DNA from: Taishania sp037189645
GTDB taxonomy: Bacteria; Bacteroidota; Bacteroidia; Flavobacteriales_D; Crocinitomicaceae
Length of the DNA: 64,000 nucleotides
Assembly (NCBI GenBank): GCA_037189645.1
Contig: JBBCIY010000013.1
Span: 124,001-188,000 of the forward strand
Direction: 5' to 3'
In this document: piece by piece, positions 18,752-26,858 of the stretch
Position numbering within the stretch: position 1 is the stretch's first letter
How the letters are laid out: every line of letters starts with the position of its first letter
The notes under the pieces: model-generated
What the model saw: the letters and a program-made list of their open reading frames with translations, nothing else
Told to the model about the DNA's origin: nothing
The model's database searches: none
Program-made: the position numbers and the translations under genes

Positions 18752-21082
18752 ATGAAGTACTTACTCCTTTTATCAATTATCCTTTCCACCACCAGTATCA
18801 TGTCCCAGTTCAATATGAACCTGCTTTCCAATGTAAACTACCAGGCCTTGCACAATGCGCAGCTGAACGACATCTGGGGATATGTTGATGAAGAAGGGAA
18901 CGAATATGCGCTCGTGGGGACAACCAAAGGGACGTCCATTGTGGATGTCACAGACCCGGAAAACCCGGTTGAAATATTCTGGGAACCGGGAACGGAGAAC
19001 ATCTGGAGAGACCTGGTGACATGGGGAGATTATGCCTACATCAGCACGGAAGCCAACGACGGATTGCTCATTATAGACCTCTCCCCTTTGCCTCATTCCA
19101 CAGCACTAACAGTCAATTACTACATGGGAAACGGAACGACAAATATAACACGGGCACATACCGTTTTTGCAGACGCCGGATACTGCTACCTCTTCGGTTC
19201 CAATATCGGGATCGGAGGTGTGCAGATTTTAGATATTCACACAGACCCGATGAACCCGACGATTGTCGGAGCATTTAACAACTGGTACTGCCACGACGGT
19301 TTCGTTCAGAACGATACGATGTACCTGGCACATATCTACAACGGCTTTTTCAGTATTGTAGATGTATCCGATAAATCGAACCCCGTCTTGCTGGCCACTA
19401 AAAGCACCCCATCAACTTTCACTCACAACATCTGGCCTACCCCGGATGGGAATACTGTATTTACGACAGATGAAGTGTCCGGTGCCTATGTAGCATCTTA
19501 CGATATCAGCAACCTTTCAAGTATCGTTGAGCTGGACAGGATCCAGAGTTCACCAGGTACGAACGTCGTGCCACACAATACACATTTTATCAATAACTTT
19601 ATTGTAACAAGCTATTATGCGGATGGCGTTACCATTCACGATGTTACCCACCCGTACAATATGATCGAAGTAGGGCGCTACGACACCTACCCTTACCAGA
19701 CCAGTGGCTTCGACGGATGCTGGGGAGCATATCCATACCTTCCTTCCGGGAATATCCTGGCAACCGACAGGGAATACGGGCTTTTCGTTCTGGGGGCCAA
19801 CTACCAGCAGGCAGCCTATCTTGAAGGGACCGTAACGGATATTTCCACAGGGTTGCCAATTAATAACGTCCTCATTACCATCGAGAACTGGACTCATGAA
19901 AATCATACGAACAGCAACGGGTTTTATGCCACCGGAAATGCGAACGGAGGAAACGTTTCAGTGACCTATAACAAAGTAGGCTACTACCCGGCTACAGATC
20001 AGATCCTGTTGCAGAATGGAATAATTACCACCCACGATGTACAGCTTACCCCCATTCCTCCATACAACCTGGTAATAACTGTGATCGATGAAGAAACCAA
20101 TACCACTATTCCCAATGCGTTGATCCGCGTTGAAAATGAATTCCTGGCACATGAGGGAATCACGAACGGGATCGGCGAAGAAGACATGACACTTTATTAT
20201 GAAAGCCTGTACACCATAACAGTTGGAAAATGGGGATACATTTCCACCTGCTTTGATGAAGAACTGGATCAGTCCACAGGTACTTTAACTGTTTACCTGG
20301 AAAAGGGCTACTACGATGACTTCTCATTCGATTATGGCTGGTTTGCTACCGGAAGTGCCTTGAGCGGCTTATGGACAAGAGCAATCCCATTCGGCACACA
20401 GGAAACTGCCAACCCGGACAGAGACGCTCCCTGGGATTGTGGGAAATATGCGTATGTTACAGGAAATACACATGATTTTAACTTTACGGTGGATGAAGTC
20501 GCAGCGGGAGATGTCAAGCTGTTCTCTCCGGTTATGGACCTGACCGGCTACACCGATCCGCACATCAATTATTTCAAATGGTTTTATACCCGATACGGAG
20601 ACAGCCCTGCCATTGATTCGCTAAGTATTTTCATTATGAACGGTTCACAGTCAAAACAAGTGGACGTACTGAAAGCCCGGACTTATATGGACAATTGGGA
20701 ACATGCATCCATCCGTATCCTTGATTTTATGCCGGTCACCTCATCCATGCAGATCCGGGTAGAAACTTCTGATTTTGATCCTGACTGGAACATCGTGGAA
20801 GCCGGTTTCGATCACTTTTATATCACGAATCAAAGTACTGTCTCCGTTGAAAAGAATGAACAGGTAAAGAAACTATCCGTTTTCCCGAATCCTTTCTCAA
20901 ATAAAATAAACGTCGAAAATGCTGTTGCAGGCTCAGAATACCAGGTTACGGACATCAATGGAAGAATCATAGAACATGGTGTTTTCAACAGCTCTTTCAC
21001 CGAAATTGACGGAACCAGGCTGACAGCAGGTATCTATTTCCTCAACTGTGGCGAAACAACCTTAAAGATCGTAAAGAACTAA
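18752..21082 (+). CDS. Secreted LVIVD-repeat (choice-of-anchor B type) protein with T9SS type A sorting domain
   Basis: 776 residues from the ATG at 18752, chosen because it starts the signal peptide MKYLLLLSIILSTTSIMSQ; the frame opens 23 codons earlier at a TTG. Residues about 35-375 form LVIVD-like propeller repeats (TSIVDVTDPENPVEIF, LLIIDLSPL, VQILDIHTDPMNP, FSIVDVSDKSNPVLLA). Two carboxypeptidase-regulatory-like beta domains follow (LEGTVTDISTGLPINNVLITIEN and VIDEETNTTIPNALIRVEN), then a jelly-roll-like region and a C-terminal sorting domain beginning LSVFPNPFSNKINV and ending TLKIVKN. A secreted adhesion or processing role is possible; no catalytic residues are recognised. Confidence 0.88.
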   Translation: MKYLLLLSIILSTTSIMSQFNMNLLSNVNYQALHNAQLNDIWGYVDEEGNEYALVGTTKGTSIVDVTDPENPVEIFWEPGTENIWRDLVTWGDYAYISTEANDGLLIIDLSPLPHSTALTVNYYMGNGTTNITRAHTVFADAGYCYLFGSNIGIGGVQILDIHTDPMNPTIVGAFNNWYCHDGFVQNDTMYLAHIYNGFFSIVDVSDKSNPVLLATKSTPSTFTHNIWPTPDGNTVFTTDEVSGAYVASYDISNLSSIVELDRIQSSPGTNVVPHNTHFINNFIVTSYYADGVTIHDVTHPYNMIEVGRYDTYPYQTSGFDGCWGAYPYLPSGNILATDREYGLFVLGANYQQAAYLEGTVTDISTGLPINNVLITIENWTHENHTNSNGFYATGNANGGNVSVTYNKVGYYPATDQILLQNGIITTHDVQLTPIPPYNLVITVIDEETNTTIPNALIRVENEFLAHEGITNGIGEEDMTLYYESLYTITVGKWGYISTCFDEELDQSTGTLTVYLEKGYYDDFSFDYGWFATGSALSGLWTRAIPFGTQETANPDRDAPWDCGKYAYVTGNTHDFNFTVDEVAAGDVKLFSPVMDLTGYTDPHINYFKWFYTRYGDSPAIDSLSIFIMNGSQSKQVDVLKARTYMDNWEHASIRILDFMPVTSSMQIRVETSDFDPDWNIVEAGFDHFYITNQSTVSVEKNEQVKKLSVFPNPFSNKINVENAVAGSEYQVTDINGRIIEHGVFNSSFTEIDGTRLTAGIYFLNCGETTLKIVKN

Positions 21083-21122
21083 GGGAAAATACACATTCCG
21101 TCATTTAAATATAAAGTATTAT

Positions 21123-21130
21123 TACTTTTG
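21123..21130 (+). promoter_or_regulatory. -7 box immediately before a start codon
   Basis: TACTTTTG matches TAnnTTTG and ends only four bases before the ATG at 21135. A transcript from it would start at or just after that ATG, implying a leaderless message or a later true start (ATG at 21159). Confidence 0.4.
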
Positions 21131-21134
21131 TTTC

Positions 21135-21566
21135 ATGAATTGTACGATCAATGTATATATGCTCAATGAGCATTTTTCCCAGGAACATGCAGATGCCAAC
21201 TTTGGTGGAAAACCTTCCGCGAATAACCGTTTGTATGACTGGGAAGACGAAATGAAGATCACATCTCCGGTGAGTAAGGTAACGGAACACCGAAAGGTTT
21301 CTTTTCCCTTGCAAGGGGAACTTCCTTCGGGGGAACCTTTTCATCACGAAGTGAAAGATATGTTTCTGTTCGAAATTCAGTCAGAGGGACAGCCGTCCAC
21401 CTTTATCGGGTGCTCTGAAAGCATCCTGGACTCATTTGAGCAAAAACAGGAAGGAGAAAACATTTTCCTGAAAATCTTTATCCGCGACTACGAAGCGTAT
21501 GCCAACCCGATACCGGGAATTTATATTGCATCCAAGGAATTTCCAAAAGAATTGATCATCTTCTGA
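21135..21566 (+). CDS. Hypothetical protein of unknown function
   Basis: 143 residues without signal peptide or membrane segment, so probably cytoplasmic. The sequence is mixed alpha/beta with a C-terminal FLKIFIRDYEAYANPIPGIYIASKEFP. I do not recognise the family. A second ATG at residue 9 (21159) may be the true start given the -7 box directly upstream. The ABC ATPase gene starts eight bases after the stop, which suggests a shared transcript with it and the YihY gene. Confidence 0.65.
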   Translation: MNCTINVYMLNEHFSQEHADANFGGKPSANNRLYDWEDEMKITSPVSKVTEHRKVSFPLQGELPSGEPFHHEVKDMFLFEIQSEGQPSTFIGCSESILDSFEQKQEGENIFLKIFIRDYEAYANPIPGIYIASKEFPKELIIF

Positions 21567-21573
21567 AACCGGA

Positions 21574-22503
21574 ATGCTATCCATCGAAAACATCCACCTT
21601 TCTTACAACCGGCAGCCCGTGCTAAAAGGAGTTTCCATGTCCGTCGGACAAGGTGAGATCATCGGAATAGCAGGGCAAAGCGGTGCAGGAAAAACGAGCC
21701 TGCTTAAAATCGTCGCCGGATTGGCCGATGCCACCGAAGGAAAAGTCTTCCTGGAAGGAAAACGGATCGCGGGCCCGTCGATGAAGCTAATTCCCGGTCA
21801 TCCTGAGATCCAGCTTGTCAACCAGGATTTTTCCCTTGACATTTACCAGACTGCAGAAGAAAACATCAGAGGAAAGATCCTTCACCTTACAAAACCTGTT
21901 CAACAGCAGTTTACAGAAGAGCTTCTTGACTTAATGGAGCTTTCCCCGGTGAGGACGCAAAAAGCGCATACCTTATCCGGAGGAGAACAGCAGCGGCTCG
22001 CAATCGCCCGGGCACTGGCCCTCGAACCAAAAATTCTGCTGCTGGACGAACCCTTTGTGCACCTCGACTCCCAGCTCAGGATCAGGCTGATCAGCTACCT
22101 GTCGGAATTAAAAAAAGTGAGAAATATGAGTATCATCATCGTTTCTCACAGTAATGAGGAACTGTTGAGCCTGACAGATAAAATCGCTTTACTGAAAGAC
22201 GGAACAATCAACCGGTTTGCAAAACCATCCGATTTTTATTACCGGTACAGGTCTGTTTCCGAAGCGCGGATGTTCGGGATCATCAACCGGGTAAAGCAAG
22301 AAGGCAAAACGGTTTATTTCAGGCCGGATGAATACCAGGTTGACGAGGGTCCCAATCCCGGACTGGCCGTCAGCTATCTTCGTTCGATTTTTATGGGAAG
22401 CTACTATTTGAATGAGTTTTTCACAGATCAAACTAAAAAAATTGTATTATTACACAAAGAACCTTTGAGTTATGTCAACGGAATCAAAATCGTCAAAAAA
22501 TAA
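21574..22503 (+). CDS. Orphan ABC transporter ATP-binding protein
   Basis: 309 residues. The ATPase core is complete: Walker A GQSGAGKT (34-41), a Q-loop in QLVNQDF, signature LSGGEQQRLAIARAL, Walker B ILLLDEPF and H-loop IIVSHSNEE. About 90 residues follow the core, with FRPDEYQV and SYLRSIFMGSYY resembling the TOBE-type tails of importer ATPases. No permease or binding protein lies next to it; instead the 3' end overlaps the YihY gene by 32 bases. It might pair with a distant permease, regulate a membrane protein, or work with the YihY product. The substrate is unknown. Confidence 0.88.
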   Translation: MLSIENIHLSYNRQPVLKGVSMSVGQGEIIGIAGQSGAGKTSLLKIVAGLADATEGKVFLEGKRIAGPSMKLIPGHPEIQLVNQDFSLDIYQTAEENIRGKILHLTKPVQQQFTEELLDLMELSPVRTQKAHTLSGGEQQRLAIARALALEPKILLLDEPFVHLDSQLRIRLISYLSELKKVRNMSIIIVSHSNEELLSLTDKIALLKDGTINRFAKPSDFYYRYRSVSEARMFGIINRVKQEGKTVYFRPDEYQVDEGPNPGLAVSYLRSIFMGSYYLNEFFTDQTKKIVLLHKEPLSYVNGIKIVKK

Positions 22504-23428
22504 GGAAAAAGGAAAAAAGCTTACCTTGCGGGAAATGTGGCAGCTGGTGAAAACCACCTTTGTTGAGTATTTTTCAGAATCAGCTTTCCGCCATGCAGCA
22601 GCGCTGGCTTATTACACCATATTTTCACTGATTCCGATGATCTACCTGGGGGTTTACTTTTTCGGGCGGTTCCTGGGGAATGATACCGTGCAGGAGCTGG
22701 TCTCCTATCTTCTCCATGAGCAGGTAGGAATGCAGGACGTATCAGGGATCATGGATTTCTTAAAATCGTATGATGTGGAAAAAAGAAACCCGGTGATGGA
22801 GATCGTCGGGATCGTCACCCTGCTTTTTTCAAGTTCTGCTTTTGTGGTCACCTTGCAGAAAAGCATCAATGACTTTCTGGATATTGAGCCGGTCAGTGTA
22901 CCTGTAAAAAAGATGATTCTGCGGACTGTCCTGAGCCGGTTGCTTGCCATTGCGTTTATCGGCGGGTTCGGTGTGATCGTTATTCTGGTGTACCTATCCC
23001 AGACAGTGCTGATCTCCATCGGGCAGGATATGATCAGCAACCCGACACTTCAGTTCCTGTTTAACAACGGACTGGCTCATTTTGCCAGCATCGCAACCAA
23101 TTTCCTGGTATTCACGCTGATGTTCAAATACGTGCATGAGGCGAAAGTACGGTGGAAAGCAGCAATGTTCGGCGCTTTCATCACTTCTTTGCTGGTGTAT
23201 CTGGGACAGGTGCTCATTAAATTTTACTTATCCAACTTGTTCTTTGCGGCAGATGGCGGTGTTGTAGGCTCTATATTCGTTGTACTCGCGTGGATTTTCT
23301 ACACCGGACAGATCCTGTTCCTGGGAGCGAAGTTTGTAAAAGTATATTCCGAAATGGCAGGGATCCCGGTCAGACCACGGTATCGGGTGGTAGAAATGGA
23401 TGGGGAAAAAAAGATGGTGGAACAATAG
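22472..23428 (+). CDS. YihY/BrkB family inner-membrane protein
   Basis: 318 residues. After a basic N terminus (MSTESKSSKNKEKGKK) come about six hydrophobic segments (near 45-65, 108-130, 150-180, 195-215, 225-245 and 260-280) with the family pattern FRHAAALAYYTIFSLIPM. This family was once mislabelled ribonuclease BN; its true function is poorly defined. The start lies inside the ABC ATPase gene (32-base overlap), which implies coupled translation. The gene is convergent with waaA, and the 26-base palindrome lies between them. Confidence 0.88.
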   Translation: MSTESKSSKNKEKGKKLTLREMWQLVKTTFVEYFSESAFRHAAALAYYTIFSLIPMIYLGVYFFGRFLGNDTVQELVSYLLHEQVGMQDVSGIMDFLKSYDVEKRNPVMEIVGIVTLLFSSSAFVVTLQKSINDFLDIEPVSVPVKKMILRTVLSRLLAIAFIGGFGVIVILVYLSQTVLISIGQDMISNPTLQFLFNNGLAHFASIATNFLVFTLMFKYVHEAKVRWKAAMFGAFITSLLVYLGQVLIKFYLSNLFFAADGGVVGSIFVVLAWIFYTGQILFLGAKFVKVYSEMAGIPVRPRYRVVEMDGEKKMVEQ

Positions 23429-23435
23429 CCAGATC

Positions 23436-23461
23436 GTCATATCGCAATATTGCGATATGAC
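23436..23461. repeat. 26-base perfect palindrome, copy 4 (longest)
   Basis: The core ATCGCAATATTGCGAT extends symmetrically to GTCAT...ATGAC, giving a perfect 26-base inverted repeat without a loop. It sits seven bases after the YihY stop and 13 before the waaA stop, in a convergent gap. No T-run follows on either strand, so a classical terminator is unlikely. Confidence 0.9.
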
Positions 23462-23474
23462 ACTATCTCTCCAA

Positions 23475-24683
23475 TTACCCGAAAACAAAACGGATGATCT
23501 TCTCCGAAGCGCCCTGATTCTGTTCTACAAACCTGGTACTTTTCAGGGAGACAGCTTCCCGGTCAGCTAACAATGCATCGATTGTTGCCATCAATTCGGA
23601 AGCAGTGGAAACAGAAAAGCCGATTCCCTCGCCGATAAAGGATTGAGCCTCCGGAAAACGGCTGAACTTCGGACCGAAAATAACGGGAAGCCCGAATACC
23701 GCCGGCTCCAGTATGTTGTGCAGGTTGCCTGAAAACCCTCCCCCGACATACGCGATCGAAGCATACGAATAAGCAGATGCCAGCTGACCGATTGTATCAA
23801 TTACAAGTACATGGGAATTTATCGCTCCTTCTTCCGAATAACGGGTAACGCTCATTTTCAGGCGATCGATCAACGCATCGATGTGTGCCTTCTCTACATT
23901 ATGAGGTGCGATGATGTACTTTTCAAACCTGTCGCTTTGAATCAATTCCGAAAGGATTTCTTCATCTTTCGGCCAGGAGCTGCCGGCGATGAAAACAGAT
24001 TTACTTTCCCCGATAAAATCCAGGATCCGTTCATTTTTTACCAGCGCTCTTTTATTTTCGATCACCCTGTCAAAGCGGGTATCTCCCGTGAGAAGGACGT
24101 TATCAATGCCTATCGACTTGAGCAAATCCATCGTGGATTGATTCTGGGCAAAAAAATGGTCGAACTGCCGCAGGATATTCCTGAAATAACGCCCGTACCA
24201 CTTAAAGTAATGCTGGGATGCACGTAATGAAGTGCTGACGGAATACAGTCTCGCTCCCGAGCTCTTCAGCCCGGCGATGTGGTTTCCCCAAAATTCATAC
24301 TTTATGAAAAATGCTGCCTTGGGCTGAAAATGGCTGACAAAGCGTGCTGCATTTTTTTTTGTGTCCAAAGGAATGTAACAGGCGAAATCAACCGGGTTTT
24401 TCCGCTTTTGATAGTGATTGTATCCCGACGGAGAAAAGAACGTGACCAGGATGAACGCGTCCGGATCCCTTTCCCGAAGCAGGTTCATCACAGGAAGCCC
24501 CTGGTCGAATTCTCCCAGGGAAGCACAGTGAAACCAGAATACTTCCTTTCCCGATACATCAGGTAAAGCATTCCAAAGATGTCTCCTCCCTTCCACCCAG
24601 TCTTTTGCTTTGGCATGAAAAGGTGATGCGATCCTTAAGATCAGGGCATACATCCGAATCCCGGTTTCGTAAAGAAATCTCAT
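23475..24683 (-). CDS. waaA: 3-deoxy-D-manno-octulosonic acid (Kdo) transferase WaaA/KdtA
   Basis: 402 residues, typical size. The N-terminal glycosyltransferase domain has WFHCASLGEFDQGLPV with the conserved catalytic-type Glu, and LVTFFSPSGY. The C-terminal GT-B domain has FIAGSSWPKDEE, the AYVGGGFSGNLHNILEPAVFGLPVIFGP donor-binding stretch and EAQSFIGEGIGF. The enzyme transfers Kdo from CMP-Kdo to lipid A precursor at the inner membrane, showing that the organism makes lipopolysaccharide or lipooligosaccharide. Its start overlaps the stop of the upstream gene by one base. Confidence 0.95.
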   Translation of the reverse strand: MRFLYETGIRMYALILRIASPFHAKAKDWVEGRRHLWNALPDVSGKEVFWFHCASLGEFDQGLPVMNLLRERDPDAFILVTFFSPSGYNHYQKRKNPVDFACYIPLDTKKNAARFVSHFQPKAAFFIKYEFWGNHIAGLKSSGARLYSVSTSLRASQHYFKWYGRYFRNILRQFDHFFAQNQSTMDLLKSIGIDNVLLTGDTRFDRVIENKRALVKNERILDFIGESKSVFIAGSSWPKDEEILSELIQSDRFEKYIIAPHNVEKAHIDALIDRLKMSVTRYSEEGAINSHVLVIDTIGQLASAYSYASIAYVGGGFSGNLHNILEPAVFGLPVIFGPKFSRFPEAQSFIGEGIGFSVSTASELMATIDALLADREAVSLKSTRFVEQNQGASEKIIRFVFG

Positions 24684-25447
24684 TAATTGAAATAATAATC
24701 TTTCGGAGCACGCCTGTACACAGGAATTAGCCAGCCGACCTTAAATCCGTACATAAGATCAAAGCGCAGATTTGCAGGGACAGGCACATCCGGCTGATCC
24801 CAGAAAATTGTCCGCCGGTTCCTGGTAAATCCTTCCTGTATGTAGAATCCTGCATAAAAATTGAGAAAATTGTTGTCGGCCATAAACAAATAACCGATAA
24901 ACTGGCTTGTATTAAACCCGGTCGTCAGGCGGTCATACCCTTTCCGGTACTCTTTTTCCAGCAGTGGCACAACATGGTCATTCGATTCGATCCGGATGCG
25001 GTGATTCAAAAAGCCCGCCCCGATCTTTATGAACAGTCCCGAATTCTTATTGTGTCCCAGCTTGTTGAATACCTTTCCTCCCTCCAGGTTTACATGAAAT
25101 CCTCTCGAAAAAGTAAGGATCGTCGCAATATCCCCATTTTGATCGGTTATATTTCCTTTGCTGTCCATCAGGTGATGAAACAAATCATAATGCGTCAGAT
25201 TAATGTCGTTTCCAAACATAAAATCCCCGGCGATTCCCGCATACCAGTTATTTTGAAATTTATACCCTCCCGCGATTCCGACGTGGTTAAAGTAGCCGAA
25301 ACGCTCTTTCAGGTCTCCTCCGCTCCATGTTCCTCCATACTGAACACCGAACAGTGGTGTCGGAACAATGGAATCTGCCATATTTCGCTGGGACAACCCC
25401 ATTAAAGAACAACTAAGAAAAGTGATTGACAGAATGAAATGTTTCAT
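24683..25447 (-). CDS. Predicted outer-membrane beta-barrel-like protein
   Basis: 254 residues from the ATG at 25447, which starts the signal peptide MKHFILSITFLSCSLMGLSQ; the frame opens ten codons earlier. The rest alternates hydrophobic and aromatic residues as in small beta barrels (FGVQYGGTWSGGDLKERFGYF, GIAGGYKFQNNWYAGIAGDFMFG, LFIKIGAGFLNHRI). I do not know the exact family. It is coupled to waaA by a one-base overlap, so a role in outer-membrane or lipopolysaccharide biology is inferred. Confidence 0.75.
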   Translation of the reverse strand: MKHFILSITFLSCSLMGLSQRNMADSIVPTPLFGVQYGGTWSGGDLKERFGYFNHVGIAGGYKFQNNWYAGIAGDFMFGNDINLTHYDLFHHLMDSKGNITDQNGDIATILTFSRGFHVNLEGGKVFNKLGHNKNSGLFIKIGAGFLNHRIRIESNDHVVPLLEKEYRKGYDRLTTGFNTSQFIGYLFMADNNFLNFYAGFYIQEGFTRNRRTIFWDQPDVPVPANLRFDLMYGFKVGWLIPVYRRAPKDYYFN

Positions 25448-25466
25448 TGTTGATGATATATAGCTC

Positions 25467-25474
25467 CAAAAATA
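25467..25474 (-). promoter_or_regulatory. Candidate -7 box for the barrel protein/waaA pair
   Basis: The minus strand reads TATTTTTG (TAnnTTTG) 19 bases before the ATG at 25447. Confidence 0.35.
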
Positions 25475-25507
25475 CAATCTTATCAGGTATATCCGGGAAT
25501 AAATGCG

Positions 25508-26521
25508 TTATTTTTTGCTAAAAAACAGTTTTGGGAAAGCTTTGCGGGGATCCTTATTTTTAACCCGGACTGTCCAGAAAGATGTAAGGAAACCCGTTCC
25601 ATACCCGTAAAACTGGATGGCAACCGCCCACACAGCGAGCAGGCCGATATAAAAGCTTTTATTCTGAACAGCACTCACCACCAGGCAAAGGACAAAATAC
25701 AGGATGTACAGTTCAAATAAGTAAGGAAATCCCAGAACCAAAGCTGTCAGCGCGAAAATAAACCCCACCAGAAAGACCGCGGGAAAAAAATAGGTCAGCT
25801 TTGCGTATTCCGGGTGCCATTTATCAAGGATCGGGCGGACCAGTCCGAATTTATGTACCTGCGTATAAAATTTATCCCAGTCGATCCTGCGCTTGTGGTA
25901 CACATAGACATTCCGGAACAAACGAGTGTCAAAGCCCATTTTCCACAAACGGATCGATAAATCAGGGTCTTCTCCGGGATGTATCTCCGAAAATCCACCG
26001 GATGCCTCAAATGCTTTTTTTGAGATTCCCATATTAAAGCTGCGCGGCTGGAATTTCCCTAATTTCTCCGATGCCCCTCTCACTCCTCCTGTCGTAAGAA
26101 ATGACGTCATCGCGAAATTGATGGCTTTCTGAACATTTGAAAACGAATCAAGCGCCGCATCAACACCTCCGAAGCAATCAATGTATTCCTTCTGAAGTGA
26201 TTTCTCCACTTCTTCCATATATCCCGGGGGGAGAATACAGTCTGAATCCAGGATCAGGAAATAATTTCCTTTTGCCTGCCTCATCCCGAAATTCCTGGAA
26301 TCACCAGGGCCGGAATTAGGCTTGAAATAATAACTGATGTTCAGCCGGTCCGAAAACGCATGGACAACCTCATCACTCTTCCGGACAGAACCATCTTCCA
26401 CGATCACCACCTCAAATTCTTTTTTTGTCTGGGCAACCAGGCTTTCCAGCAGCTCCTGGACCTCATTCGGGCGGTTAAAGACGGGAACGACGAAAGAATA
26501 ACGGATGGGTTCGTGCTGCAT
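25508..26521 (-). CDS. Family 2 glycosyltransferase with C-terminal membrane segments
   Basis: 337 residues. The N-terminal GT-A domain has FVVPVFNRPNEVQELLESL, VVIVEDGS and the DxD motif in LILDSDCILPPGY, then a GEDPDLSIRLWKMGFD segment that positions the acceptor and base. Two or three hydrophobic helices near 240-300 anchor it to the inner membrane. Such enzymes build cell-surface polysaccharide or glycolipid. The gene is upstream of the barrel protein and waaA on the same strand, consistent with an envelope cluster, but the sugar is unknown. Confidence 0.9.
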   Translation of the reverse strand: MQHEPIRYSFVVPVFNRPNEVQELLESLVAQTKKEFEVVIVEDGSVRKSDEVVHAFSDRLNISYYFKPNSGPGDSRNFGMRQAKGNYFLILDSDCILPPGYMEEVEKSLQKEYIDCFGGVDAALDSFSNVQKAINFAMTSFLTTGGVRGASEKLGKFQPRSFNMGISKKAFEASGGFSEIHPGEDPDLSIRLWKMGFDTRLFRNVYVYHKRRIDWDKFYTQVHKFGLVRPILDKWHPEYAKLTYFFPAVFLVGFIFALTALVLGFPYLFELYILYFVLCLVVSAVQNKSFYIGLLAVWAVAIQFYGYGTGFLTSFWTVRVKNKDPRKAFPKLFFSKK

Positions 26522-26542
26522 TTAATGACTGTTTATTCGTTC

Positions 26543-26550
26543 CAAAGCTA
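26543..26550 (-). promoter_or_regulatory. Candidate -7 box of the glycosyltransferase gene
   Basis: The minus strand reads TAGCTTTG (TAnnTTTG) 22 bases before the ATG, with GTTG 20 bases further upstream as a weak -33. Confidence 0.4.
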
Positions 26551-26623
26551 CTCTTATTTTTGAAAAAAGACAACATGCCAGGAAAGTGAAATGGGAGATT
26601 CTGAAAAAATAAAATCAATTTGT

Positions 26624-26654
26624 TTTGCAAAAAAGAAAAGATTGCCTACTTTTG
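26624..26654 (+). promoter_or_regulatory. Bacteroidota-type promoter of the tRNA
   Basis: TTTG at 26624-26627, a 19-base spacer and TACTTTTG at 26647-26654 match the -33/-7 consensus of the phylum's primary sigma factor. The expected start of transcription is about ten bases before the mature tRNA. Confidence 0.75.
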
Positions 26655-26671
26655 CACCCGCAATGAATTTT

Positions 26672-26748
26672 GGCGAGATAGCTCAGTTGGTTAGAGCGCA
26701 GGATTCATAACCCTGAGGTCCCGAGTTCAACTCTCGGTCTCGCTACCA
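26672..26748 (+). tRNA. tRNA-Met (anticodon CAT)
   Basis: 77 nucleotides with an encoded CCA tail. The cloverleaf folds as a seven-pair acceptor stem (first pair G-U), D stem GCTC/GAGC, anticodon loop TTCATAA, variable AGGTC, and T arm CCGAG/CTCGG with TTCAACT. The anticodon stem CAGGA/CCCTG has an A-C mismatch next to the loop. The D-stem pair C11-G24 and the absence of three stacked G-C pairs argue against an initiator. A lysidine-modified tRNA-Ile also carries CAT in the gene and cannot be excluded by eye. Confidence 0.93.
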
Positions 26749-26755
26749 AAAAAAG

Positions 26756-26790
26756 AAAGGTCAGCCGGCAATGGCTGACCTTTTGTTTTT
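26756..26790 (+). terminator. Rho-independent terminator after the tRNA
   Basis: An 11-base-pair stem (26756-26766 with 26773-26783), a six-base loop and a T-rich tail, eight bases after the CCA. Confidence 0.88.
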
Positions 26791-26834
26791 CACACCTTTT
26801 CATAGATGGAAAGAGCTATCTTCCTTCTTTTTTG

Positions 26835-26842
26835 TAGTTTTG
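26835..26842 (+). promoter_or_regulatory. Candidate -7 box of the hisS-hutH operon
   Basis: TAGTTTTG matches TAnnTTTG and ends 16 bases before the hisS ATG. Confidence 0.4.
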
Positions 26843-26858
26843 TCAAAATTTTCAGAAA

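Noticed and set aside
23436..23461. 26-base palindrome as a rho-independent terminator for YihY and waaA
   Set aside because: It has no loop or T-run, and the same core occurs in non-terminal positions elsewhere.
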